A DNA stretch of 64,000 bases from CAVUNY01 sp963843535 (lineage in GTDB: Bacteria > Chloroflexota > Anaerolineae > Anaerolineales > Anaerolineaceae). Under the pieces are notes generated by a model that was given only the letters and a program-made list of their open reading frames with translations, searched no databases and was not told the origin of the DNA. The stretch is taken from NCBI GenBank assembly GCA_963843535.1, contig CAWJKU010000001.1, forward strand, positions 715,647 to 779,646. The letters are read 5' to 3'. Both the position numbers and the translations under genes were made by a program. Within the stretch, counting starts at the first letter, position 1. Every line of letters starts with the position of its first letter. Shown piece after piece: positions 8,481-18,306 of the stretch.

Positions 8481-9731
8481 CTAATCTCTCAAGGCAGGGT
8501 TGAATACCTGGTCGAGGCCGGTATTCATTAAATTCATCGAGAATGTAACCAGAGCGATGGTTAAGAGTACGGGTAAATACGCCCACCATTTTCCCAGGAT
8601 CTGTGCCTGGTAGATCAACGCCCAGTTCAACATCAATCCCAAAGTGGGCACATCCGATGTTTTTGGTCCCAACCCAATGATCGACAACCCTGCTTCCGCC
8701 AGGATGCCCGTGGAAATCTGCAGAATCAGCGCCATGACGACATAAGATGCGATGTAAGGTAGAATATCCGCGAGGATGATGTGAACGATAGAGTGCCCGG
8801 ATAGTTTTGACAGATTGACATGATCGCGATTGCGCAGAGAGACCACCTGTGCCCGCACAGCCCTGGTAGTCCATACCCAGGAGGTAAACCCGATCACCAC
8901 TGCGACCGTGAACGCACCGCGTTGTTCCTGCCCCAAACTGTATGAAATCAGGATCAACATGACAAAGCCGGGGATGACGGTAAAGAGATTCGTGACGAAC
9001 ATAATGATGTCATCCACCAGGCCGCCAATATACCCAGACAGCAATCCCAGGGTCAAACCGATCAAAGTGGCAATGAGACCAGCGACAAAACCAATCTCCA
9101 GCGATACGCCGGTGGCCTTAACCAGCTCCGTGAGCACATCCCGGCCGAAGTTATCGGTGCCAAGCGGCAGCATCCGCACGTTCGCAACCTGGTTGATATT
9201 CGCGTAATCAGATTGTTTGATCGTACCGCCCGCTTCCAGGGCTCCCGTTTGCGGGTTTATGGCGGCAATGGTCACACCTTCTGTTAAAAGAAGACCTTTA
9301 AGCGAAGTATCCAGTCTGGCATAGTAATTTCGGCTTGCATTGGTCATCCCGGGAATATTTACGTCGGGTTTATAATTACTCTCCCATAGATCCAGGAGGC
9401 TTTTGGTATTCGTTATATCAATTTCACTTTCAGGAATTTCTGCTGCCACCAGCCACTCTTTTATTGCAAGGCGATCTTCCTCAGACAACTTGCTGGCAAT
9501 TCGCTTGGCAGCGGCATCCGGCAGGTTAAGGGTATAGGGTGTGGAATTCGTGCTGTCAAATACGTTAACATAGATCCCAGGTGGGAAGAAAGTACCCTGA
9601 CCGATGATATCTAATGGCGGATCGGTGATGATCAGGGGATAAATGATCACGATTAGCAGCAATGTAATAAAAATGGAAAAACCAACCTTAAATTTACCAG
9701 AACGAAAAACCTGTCGAAGGGTATGTTTCAT
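8481..9731 (-). CDS. ABC importer permease, DppC type, with a large extracytoplasmic insertion
   Basis: 416 residues from ATG 9731; the longer form starting at 9806 would overlap the upstream permease by 62 bp. TM1 (VGFSIFITLLLIVIIYPLII) is followed by about 130 residues outside the membrane before the conserved PLGTDNFGRDVL segment that normally comes soon after TM1. Five further TM helices follow. The EAA-type loop that docks on the ATPase is in the second half. The insertion begins IIGQGTFFPPG and contains SEEDRLAIKEW; I know no function for it. The core fold and operon position make the permease call secure. Confidence 0.85.
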   Translation of the reverse strand: MKHTLRQVFRSGKFKVGFSIFITLLLIVIIYPLIITDPPLDIIGQGTFFPPGIYVNVFDSTNSTPYTLNLPDAAAKRIASKLSEEDRLAIKEWLVAAEIPESEIDITNTKSLLDLWESNYKPDVNIPGMTNASRNYYARLDTSLKGLLLTEGVTIAAINPQTGALEAGGTIKQSDYANINQVANVRMLPLGTDNFGRDVLTELVKATGVSLEIGFVAGLIATLIGLTLGLLSGYIGGLVDDIIMFVTNLFTVIPGFVMLILISYSLGQEQRGAFTVAVVIGFTSWVWTTRAVRAQVVSLRNRDHVNLSKLSGHSIVHIILADILPYIASYVVMALILQISTGILAEAGLSIIGLGPKTSDVPTLGLMLNWALIYQAQILGKWWAYLPVLLTIALVTFSMNLMNTGLDQVFNPALRD

Positions 9732-9744
9732 GTCAGCATCTCTC

Positions 9745-10749
9745 TTAATCAGCCTGGGCCGCTTTAATGCGCGGATCAATGATGCCGTAAACGATTTCGA
9801 TGACAAAAGTCGCGACCAGCACCATTATCGTGACGAGCATTGCGGATGCTGAGATCAGCGGATAATCCTGACCCATGACGCCGTTCAGGAGGGTGGTACC
9901 AAGCCCCGGATAACTGAAAATGATCTCCGCCACCAACGCGCCGCCGATCATGGTACCGACCGATAATGCCAGACCAGTGATCTGCGGCAGCATGGCATTC
10001 CTGAAGACATAGCCGACGATCTTCCAGTCTTTGATTCCCAGGAAGCGAGCGTATTTGACATAATCCGCATTCAGCTCATAGATCGACATGGAGCGCATGC
10101 CAATCGCCTGGCCGCCGATGGCGATCAACACGATCGACCAGAACGGCAGTTGATAATGGACGATCACAGACCATATAAATTCCAGGCTAAAGCTAGGAAT
10201 CAGGTCAAACCCATATCCACCTGAGGTTGGTAGCCATTTTAATCCGACTCCAAAAATAACCAGCAAAAAGATGGCCATGCCAAATTGAGGGAAATTGCTC
10301 ATAAAAATACTGATTGGCAGGAGGACTGCATCAAAGCCCTTCTTGAGATAGGCGGCTAACGCGCCCAGGGTATTTCCGATCAACCAGCCGACGATGATCG
10401 CCGGGAACTGCAGACCGATTGTCCACCAGATGGCAGAACCGATCACATCTGCAACCGTTCTGGGATATTGGCTGAACGAGAAACCAAAATTACCCTGAAA
10501 CACATTTCTCACATAAAGAAAAAATTGTTCGATCATGGGTCTGTTGGTGCCAAACAGGTCCGCATATTGTTGATAGATCGCCTGAACTCCAGTGGTATTG
10601 CTTATGCCCTGGGCAAGCCTTCCTACGATTCCTGCCACAGGATCTGCCGGCATCAAGCGGGGCAGGGTGAAGTTCAGCATGAAAGCGAAAACAAAAGTGA
10701 CGAAGAACCAAACCAGCTTGTTAAAGAAATACTTTCGATACCCTTTCAC
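9745..10749 (-). CDS. ABC importer permease, DppB type
   Basis: 334 residues with six predicted TM helices. TM1 is near residues 9-29, and the family C-terminal pattern GGALVAEIIFSYPGLG is near residue 270. The start is a GTG at 10749 with a near-perfect AGGAGGT upstream. It forms the membrane channel with the DppC-type permease, which begins 13 bp later. A hairpin terminator separates it from the binding-protein gene, so it probably receives read-through transcription at lower level. Confidence 0.87.
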   Translation of the reverse strand: MKGYRKYFFNKLVWFFVTFVFAFMLNFTLPRLMPADPVAGIVGRLAQGISNTTGVQAIYQQYADLFGTNRPMIEQFFLYVRNVFQGNFGFSFSQYPRTVADVIGSAIWWTIGLQFPAIIVGWLIGNTLGALAAYLKKGFDAVLLPISIFMSNFPQFGMAIFLLVIFGVGLKWLPTSGGYGFDLIPSFSLEFIWSVIVHYQLPFWSIVLIAIGGQAIGMRSMSIYELNADYVKYARFLGIKDWKIVGYVFRNAMLPQITGLALSVGTMIGGALVAEIIFSYPGLGTTLLNGVMGQDYPLISASAMLVTIMVLVATFVIEIVYGIIDPRIKAAQAD

Positions 10750-10812
10750 ACGGCACCTCCTTATGATCCTGTAAGTGATAATCCTCTATATGATAACCCA
10801 TAATATTTTAGA

Positions 10813-10844
10813 AAGCCATGTCCCGGAAATCCGAGACATGGCTT
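10813..10844 (-). terminator. attenuating hairpin between binding protein and permease genes
   Basis: AAGCCATGTC at 10813-10822 pairs perfectly with GACATGGCTT at 10835-10844. It lies just after the binding-protein stop at 10863. The T-rich tail in the minus direction is imperfect (TTTCTAAAATATT), consistent with partial read-through into the permeases; in the plus direction the T-run is stronger. Confidence 0.65.
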
Positions 10845-10862
10845 TTTTGAGCAGATTACCGT

Positions 10863-12800
10863 TTACTTTTTAACCAGCGTCAGGTTATAGAGACCTGCGA
10901 TACCCCAACCGTCCGTCAGGTCCATCGGCGGGACGGGTGGTTTGGTGCCGTCACCCTGGTGGGGGAAGTTCGTCCAAACACTCTCGTTCACCGTGTGGAA
11001 CGATTGAGGACGATACATGAGCGTGAAGGAGGGAATATCAGTCAGGTAGATCTTGACTAATTCCGTGTAAGCTGTCTTCAGCTTGGCGGCGTCGGTTTCA
11101 GCGGGGATGGCCTGGATCAGTTTGTCGGCGTCAGGATTCTTATAGCCGCCAAAGTTGCCATTCCAGTTGACCGGCATACCAATGAATTCAGAACTCATTG
11201 CCGCGCGAGTACGTCCCCAGGGCTGGGTCGGGCCGGCGCCGGCGAGCCCCATCATGAAGATGTCATACTTCTCGGGGAGCGGCGCATCCGATTTGGTGAC
11301 GACGGTCTGATAAACGGCCCATTCAGGGAAGTTGGTGGTGATGTCAATCCCGATTTTCTTCCCGGCGGCAGCCACCAATTCAATGGCAGCCTGCCAGTCG
11401 GACCAGCCATTGGGGCAGGTGGCGACATAGTGAAGGGTCTGGCCGTTGTATTGGCGCAAGCCATCCGGACCGGGCTTAATCCCGGCATCATCCAGGAGTT
11501 TCTTGGCGCCTTCGATGTCGTTGCCGACCCACTGCAGATCCTTGACAGCCGCGTGGTCGTACATGGCCTGTTCACCGTCGGTCGGGTTCATCAGTGAGCG
11601 TGGAACCTGGGCGAAGGTAGCCGACTGGTTGGTCATGGCGTTTGCAATGATGCTGGGATAATCCACTGCAATGGCAATGGCCTTGCGAACCGCAAGCTGG
11701 TCCAAACCGTAGGATTTCAGGTTGTACCAGGCGGTTGGCAGGCTGGCGCCAATACCGTATGGTGCTTCGGGCAGGTAGGTGGAGATGGGCAGTTTTTGTT
11801 TCAGCCACAGGTCCTGAACATTGGAGTTGAACTGCTGGCTGACATCCACCTCGCCGGCCTGCAAAGCGGTTGTACCGGCAGCATTATCCTTGAAGATCGT
11901 ATGGGCGAGGTATTTTGGAACAGGCAGCTTGCTCCACATGGAAGCATCTTTGCCCCAGTAATTGTCGTCGCGAATATAGACAGCTTTCGTATCGTCAGTG
12001 AAGAATTTGTGATAGGGACCTGAGTAAACGACGTCTTCAGCGGTATCGGCTAAGAATTTCGTCGGATCGCTGCCAGCGCGTTTTTCCAGTGTCTGGGTCC
12101 AGGCTTTTTGAATGACATAGTTTTGACTCAGGTAAGCAGCGACGAGCAGAGGATTGACCGTTTTGCCGTTCGCATCCAGTTTGGCCTTGACCGAAACCGT
12201 CTGAGGATCTACCGCGGTGATGGTGTCAATGTAATCTTTATTGGCAGACCCGGTAGGGGTGTTGTACTTGACATGGGAGGCCCAGGTATAAGCGACATCA
12301 TCCGCGGTCAGCGCAGTGCCATCGCTCCACTTGGCAGCTTTTTTGATCTTGAAGGTGACCTCGGTCCGAGCGTCATTCCACTTATAATCACCATCAGCCA
12401 GCAGAGGATACTGCTTGCCATCGAGCATGTTGTACAGGTACGGGGTCTCGAACATGGTGACGCGGGAGCTGTCATTCTGGGCGATCGCCATTGCATTATT
12501 GTTGCTGCCTGAGTAAGGATTCCAGCCGACGACCGAACCCCACTGCTGCCCATTGAAATACAGGGTTTCGTTGCGGGGCAGAGACTTTGCAACTGTAGCC
12601 GCGTCAACAACTGCCGTTGCGACAGGTGCCTTGGTGGGTTCAGGAGCCTTGGTGGCGGCTGGGGCTGAGGTAGCGACAGGGGCTGAGGTAGCGACAGGGG
12701 CCGTAGTAGCTGCTGGAGCGCAGGCGGCTAGCGCGGTCGCGCCGGTAGCCAGAGCGACCCCCCTCAAAAACTGGCGACGTGAAATCAGTTTTGATGTCAT
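10863..12800 (-). CDS. lipoprotein substrate-binding protein, family 5 (DppA/OppA-like)
   Basis: 645 residues. The N-terminus has SRRQFLRG, a Tat-type twin arginine, then a hydrophobic stretch and the lipobox LAAC at about residues 23-26, so it is exported and lipid-anchored. A proline/threonine/alanine linker of repeated P-V-A-T-S-A units follows. The mature domain starts near residue 70 and has family 5 features, including WNPYSG, SDGTALTADDVAYTW and LDQLAVRKAIAIAVDY. It captures the ligand for the importer downstream. Although the family is named for peptides, members beside mannan and cellulose genes bind oligosaccharides, and the adjacent GH130 gene favours that here. AGGAG precedes the ATG. 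Confidence 0.88.
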   Translation of the reverse strand: MTSKLISRRQFLRGVALATGATALAACAPAATTAPVATSAPVATSAPAATKAPEPTKAPVATAVVDAATVAKSLPRNETLYFNGQQWGSVVGWNPYSGSNNNAMAIAQNDSSRVTMFETPYLYNMLDGKQYPLLADGDYKWNDARTEVTFKIKKAAKWSDGTALTADDVAYTWASHVKYNTPTGSANKDYIDTITAVDPQTVSVKAKLDANGKTVNPLLVAAYLSQNYVIQKAWTQTLEKRAGSDPTKFLADTAEDVVYSGPYHKFFTDDTKAVYIRDDNYWGKDASMWSKLPVPKYLAHTIFKDNAAGTTALQAGEVDVSQQFNSNVQDLWLKQKLPISTYLPEAPYGIGASLPTAWYNLKSYGLDQLAVRKAIAIAVDYPSIIANAMTNQSATFAQVPRSLMNPTDGEQAMYDHAAVKDLQWVGNDIEGAKKLLDDAGIKPGPDGLRQYNGQTLHYVATCPNGWSDWQAAIELVAAAGKKIGIDITTNFPEWAVYQTVVTKSDAPLPEKYDIFMMGLAGAGPTQPWGRTRAAMSSEFIGMPVNWNGNFGGYKNPDADKLIQAIPAETDAAKLKTAYTELVKIYLTDIPSFTLMYRPQSFHTVNESVWTNFPHQGDGTKPPVPPMDLTDGWGIAGLYNLTLVKK

Positions 12801-12907
12801 TTCTTGCTTTCTCCTTCTTTTTTCAAATAGTCGAATTGATTTGAACGTTCGGATCTCTTGAAATTATTGTACATTGGAATTTTTATCCGGCTTCCTCCTT
12901 TTCTAAG

Positions 12908-13888
12908 TCAAATCTCCGAATTGGACTTGACGAAGTCGAGTACCTCGTCCACCTGACAAAAAGCCAGGGCAACGACAGTGTCGGCTGCGCCGTAATAGAT
13001 CGCAATTCGCCCGGTAGGGGCGTCGACCAGGGCCGCGCAGGGGAAACACACGTTCGATGTATCACCTACCCGCTCGTACATCTCCTGTGGGCCCAGCATG
13101 TAAGGCGCGGTGCGGTAAAGCACCTTCCAGGGTTCGTCCAGGTCGAGCAGGACGGCCCCAAAGCTGTATTCAAATCCATTGCATGAGGTGAGCACCCCGT
13201 GGTAGAAAAGGAGCCAGCCCTCGTTCGTCTCGATCGGCACCGGGCCGGGGCCTACCTTGGTGCTCTGCCAGCCGCCCTTGGGTTCCATTACGAAGCGGTG
13301 GCAGCCCCAGTGGATCAGGTCTGGACTTTCGCTGAAGAACATATCGCCGAAGGGGGTGTGGCCGCGATCGCTGGGGCGGCTGAGCATGGCGTATTTGCCA
13401 TTGATGCGGCGGGGAAACAAAACGCCGTTCCGGTTGTAAGGCAGAAAGGCGTTTTCCAGCTGGGTAAAATACTCGAAATCATAAGTAAAGCCCATGCCAA
13501 TCGTCGGGCCGTGGTAGCCGTTGCACCAGGTTACGTAATAGCGGTCTTCCAGCCATACGACGCGCGGGTCGTAGCGGTATTCCAGCCTGGCCACTTCGGG
13601 GTGCCCGCCGGTGAACACAAGCTGGCTGGGATCAAGCTGCCAGGTGATAGCATCCTGGCTGAACCCACGGTGCAGGCACATCTCGCGCCGCCTGTCATCC
13701 ACGCGGAAGACTCCCGCAAAGCCGCCCTTGAACGGCACCACCGCGCTGTTAAAGATCGAATTGGAAGTCGGCAGCAGGTTCTTGGGGATAATCGGGTTGC
13801 GGCTGTAGCGCCAGACGACATCGACTTCCCCTGCGGGCCGGGGTTCCCAAGGGAGGTTGGGGAGTACGGTTCCAATGATTGTCGGCAT
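12908..13888 (-). CDS. GH130 family glycoside phosphorylase/hydrolase (beta-mannoside type)
   Basis: 326 residues of a five-bladed beta-propeller. Visible family features are RYSRNPII near the N-terminus, the IFNSAVVPFKGG segment, the catalytic region YRYDPRVVWLEDRYYV, GWQSTKVGPGP with a phosphate-contact role in phosphorylases, and YYGAADTVVALA near the C-terminus. GH130 enzymes cleave beta-1,4- or beta-1,2-mannosides, usually with phosphate, to give mannose-1-phosphate. Some members are hydrolases, and I cannot distinguish these without an alignment. It is 12 bp after the LacI gene and about 110 bp before the binding-protein gene, consistent with one regulated locus. Confidence 0.82.
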   Translation of the reverse strand: MPTIIGTVLPNLPWEPRPAGEVDVVWRYSRNPIIPKNLLPTSNSIFNSAVVPFKGGFAGVFRVDDRRREMCLHRGFSQDAITWQLDPSQLVFTGGHPEVARLEYRYDPRVVWLEDRYYVTWCNGYHGPTIGMGFTYDFEYFTQLENAFLPYNRNGVLFPRRINGKYAMLSRPSDRGHTPFGDMFFSESPDLIHWGCHRFVMEPKGGWQSTKVGPGPVPIETNEGWLLFYHGVLTSCNGFEYSFGAVLLDLDEPWKVLYRTAPYMLGPQEMYERVGDTSNVCFPCAALVDAPTGRIAIYYGAADTVVALAFCQVDEVLDFVKSNSEI

Positions 13889-13899
13889 AGGTCTCTTTT

Positions 13900-14991
13900 T
13901 TAATCCCGGGCAGATTGCCCTTCGACGGAAAGCGGGATGCTGAGAGGCACAGCCATTACCGAACTGCGCTCGATCAGGCGTGTGTGAAGAATAAGCGTCG
14001 AATGGGCTGAGTTGGGCTGCTCGCTGCGGTTTATCAGCATATTAACCGCCATTCGACCCATTGCGATCTTGTCTACTTGCATGGTTGTCAAGGGTGGGAT
14101 GACACTCTCGGAGAGGAGAATATCGTCAAAACCGATGATTGCCAGGTCTCCACCCACGCGCCGGCCCTGTTCCACCGCCACATGCATGGCGGCGATGGCG
14201 ATATAATCATTCACCCCCACCAGGGCCGTTATCTCGGGGTGATGGTTGAGCAGCTCGCGGGCAGCCTCGATTGCCTCGTCGCGGTCACTGTGGCAATCAG
14301 CAAAAAAAGGCTCATCTATCTGGTGATCGCGCAAAGCCCGGGTAAATCCTTTACGGCGCAGTTCAAAGCTGGGGTAGGTTTCGGCGGATCCACCAATAAA
14401 GCCGATCTTTCGGTGACCTTTTGCGATCAGGTATTGGGTGGCCTGGTATGCGCCTTGATCGTTATCGGAAAGGATCTGGTCGAAAGTATGTTCATCCTTT
14501 TCCTGGTAAGAATCTACCAGCACTACCGGCACAGCGCATTGGTCGAGCGTCCGGCGCAGCTTATCGTCTACTCGCACGCCCACCAGAAGCAATCCGTCGG
14601 CCCCCCCGTTTTTGACCAGACCGGGCAGTTCAACCGGCCTGAGTTCAAGATCAACGTTAATGGTGGCGTAGAGCAGGTTGAGGTTGTTTTGGCGGCAGGC
14701 AGATTCGATGCCGGCGACGACGTGGGAATAAAAATGATCGCTGCGCGGTATCTCGTCGGACTTGGTAGAGCGCATCACCAGGCCGACAGTGCGCAAAGGG
14801 CCAATCTGGCTAACGCTCGTGTAGCGCCGGGGGTTGTATCCCAGGCGGCGGGCGGCATCGAGCACTCGCAGGCGTGTCTCAGATGGCAGGCCAGGCTTGT
14901 CACTGAATACGATCGAGACCGTCGAGAGAGAGACCCCACTTTCTCGAGCGACATCTGCCATATTGACTCGCGCGCGCCGGTTTTCAGCCAT
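13900..14991 (-). CDS. LacI/GalR family transcriptional regulator
   Basis: 363 residues. The N-terminal HTH is MADVARESGVSLSTVS with the hinge helix region near residues 50-60 (RRLGYNP). The periplasmic-binding-protein-like ligand domain follows, with motifs LLVGVRVDD, GFIGGSAETYP and AIIGFDD. It should repress the sugar locus until an oligosaccharide or sugar binds. The gene heads the minus-strand set and lies just 12 bp before the GH130 gene. A perfect palindromic operator about 100 bp upstream suggests autoregulation and control of the downstream genes. Confidence 0.9.
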   Translation of the reverse strand: MAENRRARVNMADVARESGVSLSTVSIVFSDKPGLPSETRLRVLDAARRLGYNPRRYTSVSQIGPLRTVGLVMRSTKSDEIPRSDHFYSHVVAGIESACRQNNLNLLYATINVDLELRPVELPGLVKNGGADGLLLVGVRVDDKLRRTLDQCAVPVVLVDSYQEKDEHTFDQILSDNDQGAYQATQYLIAKGHRKIGFIGGSAETYPSFELRRKGFTRALRDHQIDEPFFADCHSDRDEAIEAARELLNHHPEITALVGVNDYIAIAAMHVAVEQGRRVGGDLAIIGFDDILLSESVIPPLTTMQVDKIAMGRMAVNMLINRSEQPNSAHSTLILHTRLIERSSVMAVPLSIPLSVEGQSARD

Positions 14992-15090
14992 AAATGGTAT
15001 CTGTTTTTTTTGATAAATTATAAGCGGGAGGAGAACGGCATTTACTAAAAGCTAGTTACATGATACTAAAGTTTCTAATGAATGTCAATA

Positions 15091-15102
15091 GGGAGCGCTC
15101 CC
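15091..15102. promoter_or_regulatory. LacI-family operator palindrome
   Basis: GGGAGCGCTCCC is a perfect 12-bp palindrome with the central GCGC typical of LacI/GalR operators; similar GGGAGCGCTCCC sites are known for CebR-like regulators. It lies 100 bp upstream of the LacI start at 14991 and between it and the first MalT-like gene. Confidence 0.75.
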
Positions 15103-15244
15103 AATTTTTTCATTAAAACGAAATTGCCACCAGGGTTTTGAGGGTTTGTGCGGCGGGCATTGTAATTCACCCAAACCAGCGCATGCTGGTTCTTGTTAAC
15201 CAGGCTCGCAGTGATCCAAAGGAGGATGCCGTAGTTGATCGATG

Positions 15245-15250
15245 TATAAT
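15245..15250 (+). promoter_or_regulatory. consensus -10 box of regulator copy A
   Basis: TATAAT ends 10 nt before the ATG at 15261 and no ribosome-binding site precedes that ATG. The mRNA would be leaderless or nearly so. The surrounding GATCGATGTATAAT block is shared with copy B. Confidence 0.55.
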
Positions 15251-15260
15251 TATTTTTAGA

Positions 15261-18089
15261 ATGTCTGAGCCCCTTCTCCTCACCAAATTTTATATTCCCC
15301 CACCTCGCCCTAAAATTGTCCTCCGCCCGCGCCTGATCGAGCGGTTGAACGAGAGCATGCACTGTAAACTGACCCTCATCTCGGCCCCCGCCGGCTTTGG
15401 TAAAACCACGCTGGTCAGCGAATGGATTGCTGGTTGTGGGCTACCGGTCGCCTGGCTATCACTGGACGAAGGGGATAACGACCCCCACATCCTTTCTGAC
15501 ATACCTTGTCGCGGCTTTACAGGCGATTGCGGCGAATATTGGAAAAGGGGTGTTGGCTGTGCTCCAGTCCCCTCAGCCACCGCCAATCGAAACGATTCTG
15601 ACAATCCTGCTCAACGAGATCACCACCATCCCGGATAATTTCGTCCTTGTCCTGGACGACTACCATGTGATTGATTCCAAACCGGTTGACGAAGCCCTCA
15701 CCTTTCTGCTCGAGCACTTGCCTCCACAGATTCACCTGGTCATTGTTAGCCGTGAAGATCCATCCCTGCCCCTGCCCCGCTACCGTGCCCGGGGTCAATT
15801 GACCGAACTGCGCGCTGCCGACCTACGCTTCACCCCCGCCGAGGCCGCCGACTTTCTCAACCAGGTGATGGGCCTGAACCTCTCCGCGGAAGACATCGCC
15901 GCACTCGAAGCCCGCACCGAAGGCTGGATTGCCGGCCTGCAATTAGCTGCGCTTTCCATGCAGGGACAGCTTCGCAAGACACCACCAGCTTCATCAAATC
16001 TTTCACCGGCAGCCACCATTTCGTGTTGGACTATCTGGTTGAAGAAGTCCTGCAGCAGCAATCCGAAAGCATCCAGACTTTTCTGCTGCGCACTTCAATC
16101 CTTGACCGCCTGTGCGGCCCGCTGTGTGATGCTGTTTTGGGTTCTCCTTCTGCTTCCTGGAAGGAAACCTCAGGTCAAGAGACCTTAGAATATCTCGAAC
16201 ACGCCAACCTGTTCATCGTCCCCCTGGACAATGAACGGCGCTGGTATCGCTATCACCGCCTTTTTGCCGATGTTCTTCATATGCATTTGATGGCGGAGCA
16301 ACCTGATCAGGGTTCTGCCCTGCACCGGCGCGCCAGCGAGTGGTACGAGCACAATGGTTCGACGGCCGATGCGATCCGCCACGCGCTGGCCGCCGAGGAT
16401 TTCGCGCGCGCCGCAGACCTGGTCGAGTTGGTCATGTCAGGCATAGACCGCAGTCGACAGTTTGCCACGTTGCTGGGCTGGCTAAAGGCAATACCCGATG
16501 AGCTGGTCCGCGTCAGGCCCGTGCTCAGCACCTGGTATGCCTCGATATCAATGTCTTGCGGCGAGCTCGGGGGCGTGGAGCCCCGGCTGCGGGACGCCGA
16601 ACGGTGGCTGGATACGGCGGATCCGGTGGATCCGATGGCAGACAGGCACGCGCGACCGGAATCCCCGGCGGCGGGAATGGTCGTCGTGGACGAAGCGGAA
16701 TTTCGCCGTCTTCCGGGTATGATCGCCATTATCCGTGCCGGGCTAGCCCTGGCCCGCGGCGATATGCCCGAGACCGTGAAAAACGCGCGACGGGTGCTCG
16801 ATCTCGCACCTGAGGACGACCTTCTGATGCTCGGTGGGGCAGCCTCGCAGTTGGGGCTCGCCGCATGGACGAGCGGGGATCTCGAAACCGCCCGCCGGAT
16901 GACTGCCGAGGGCATGGCGAATTTGCGGCTGGCCGGGTACATCTCTCCCGCCATCGGCGGCGCCAAAGTCCTGGCGGATATACAGATTGCGCAAGGCCGT
17001 CTCCACGAGGCAATGAGCACCTATGAGCGGGCATTGCAGTGGGCGACGGAGCCGGGCGCGCCAGTCCTGCCAGGAGCGGCAGATATGTACGTGGGCATGA
17101 GCGCCCTTCACCGTGAGCATAACGATCTGAAGACCGCCATGCAGCACCTGCTCACCAGCCAGGCTCTGGGTGAGCTTGCGGGGTTATCGCCAAACCCGTA
17201 TCGCTGGTGCGCGGCGATGGCGCGCATACGGGAGGCCCAAGGCGATCTGGGTGGTGCGCTCGACCTGCTCGACCAGGCCGAGCGCCTATACGATGGTGCC
17301 TTTGCCCCGAATGTGCGTCCGGTCGCGACGCGGAAGATACGGGTGTGGGTGGCCCAGGGTCGGTTGGGTGAAGCCCTGGGCTGGGCGCGTGAGCAGGGAC
17401 TGTCCGTTGAAAACGAACTTAGCTACCTGCACGAGTTCGATCACATCACTTTGGCCAGGGTGCTCCTGGCCCGGTATCAGAGCGGCTGTGCGGACAGCTC
17501 CATTCTTGAGGCCATGGGGCTACTGGAGCGCCTGCTGAAAGCAGCGGAGGAAGGTGGGAGGACAGGAAGCGTGATCGAAATTCTGTTATTGCAGGCGATT
17601 GCTTATCACGCGCAAGGTGATCTCCCTGCTGCTCTCTTGTCTTTGCAGCATGCTCTTGCGTTGGCCGAGCCGGAGGGCTACGTCCGTATGTTCCTTGACG
17701 AAGGCTCAAGCATGATGGAACTGCTTCGCGAAGCTTCCGCACGTGAAATCATGCCAGACTACACAGACAAGCTGCTGGCAGCATTTGAAGCGGAGCAAAA
17801 GAGAAGCGCGGACGAGTCACCTCTCCCCGATTGGCAGAGCCAACATCGCACCGGCGGTGCGACGCAGGTGTCGTCCCTCACATTGCAGCCCCTGATCGAA
17901 CCGCTTAGCCAGCGTGAGCTGGAAGTTCTCCGATTGTTCAAAACCGAGCTTTCTGGGCCAGAGATAGCCCATGAACTCGTGATCTCCTTAAGCACTGTCC
18001 GCACACATACCAAGCGCATCTACAGTAAACTCAACGTCAATAATCGCCGGGCGGCCGTCAAACGGGCGACAGAGCTGGATTTGATATAG
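15261..18089 (+). pseudogene. MalT-type LuxR family regulator, copy A (two frameshifts)
   Basis: It encodes the same architecture as copy B: P-loop AGFGKTTLVSEW near residue 45, Walker B VLVLDDYHV near residue 135, a winged-helix/TPR region, and a C-terminal LuxR HTH (LSQRELEVLRLF...TVRTHTKRIY). Against copy B there is one extra C in the run at 15482-15486 and one missing base near 15968. About 480 nt between them are read in another frame, and the original frame hits a stop at 15638. From about 15970 to 18089 the reading frame is open. This is either a pseudogene or a pair of assembly errors. Its HTH is of the ELSGPEIA type, unlike copies B and C. A strong terminator follows. Confidence 0.8.
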
Positions 18090-18126
18090 CCACACAATAG
18101 CGTTGCCCGAGCAGGCATCCACTTGG

Positions 18127-18149
18127 CCCTGCCAGTTTATCTGGCAGGG
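18127..18149 (+). terminator. Rho-independent terminator after regulator copy A
   Basis: CCCTGCCAG and CTGGCAGGG form a 9-bp stem with a TTTAT loop, followed directly by TTTTTCTTT. It is 37 bp after the regulator stop, so the next small gene needs its own promoter. Confidence 0.9.
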
Positions 18150-18202
18150 TTTTTCTTTGCCTTTCATCCTCTCCCAAATATCCCCACATAAATCCACACA
18201 CA

Positions 18203-18221
18203 TGGGGACGACACCTCCCCA
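18203..18221. promoter_or_regulatory. MalT-box-like inverted repeat upstream of small protein gene A
   Basis: TGGGGA (18203-18208) and TCCCCA (18216-18221) flank CGACACC. The left half, GGGGACGA, resembles the GGGGA(T/G)GAGG box bound by MalT. A direct repeat TCCCCACAT(T)AAAT at 18181 and 18216 overlaps it. TATATT at 18232-18237 follows as a likely -10 box, so an activator here would sit just upstream of the promoter. Binding is inferred. Confidence 0.5.
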
Positions 18222-18306
18222 CATTAAATTGTATATTGTGGTCGAAGACAAGAACGAATGCAATGATATGAAGATTCATCCATCTGAAGAATGTAGGAGG
18301 CGCAGC

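Noticed and set aside
14077..15048. Plus-strand ORF of 323 codons opposite the LacI gene
   Set aside because: Shadow of the LacI coding frame; no family resemblance and it runs through the LacI start region.
15397..16188. Independent gene inside regulator copy A
   Set aside because: It is the shifted middle part of the MalT-like protein, matching copy B residues 75-240; the ends are out of frame.
16307..17020. Minus-strand ORF of 237 codons in regulator copy A
   Set aside because: Arg/Ser/Ala-rich antisense reading typical of GC-rich shadows; the plus-strand frame encodes conserved TPR repeats.
15261..18089. Programmed frameshifting in regulator copy A
   Set aside because: No slippery site or downstream structure is evident, the two indels simply compensate, and other copies read through without them.
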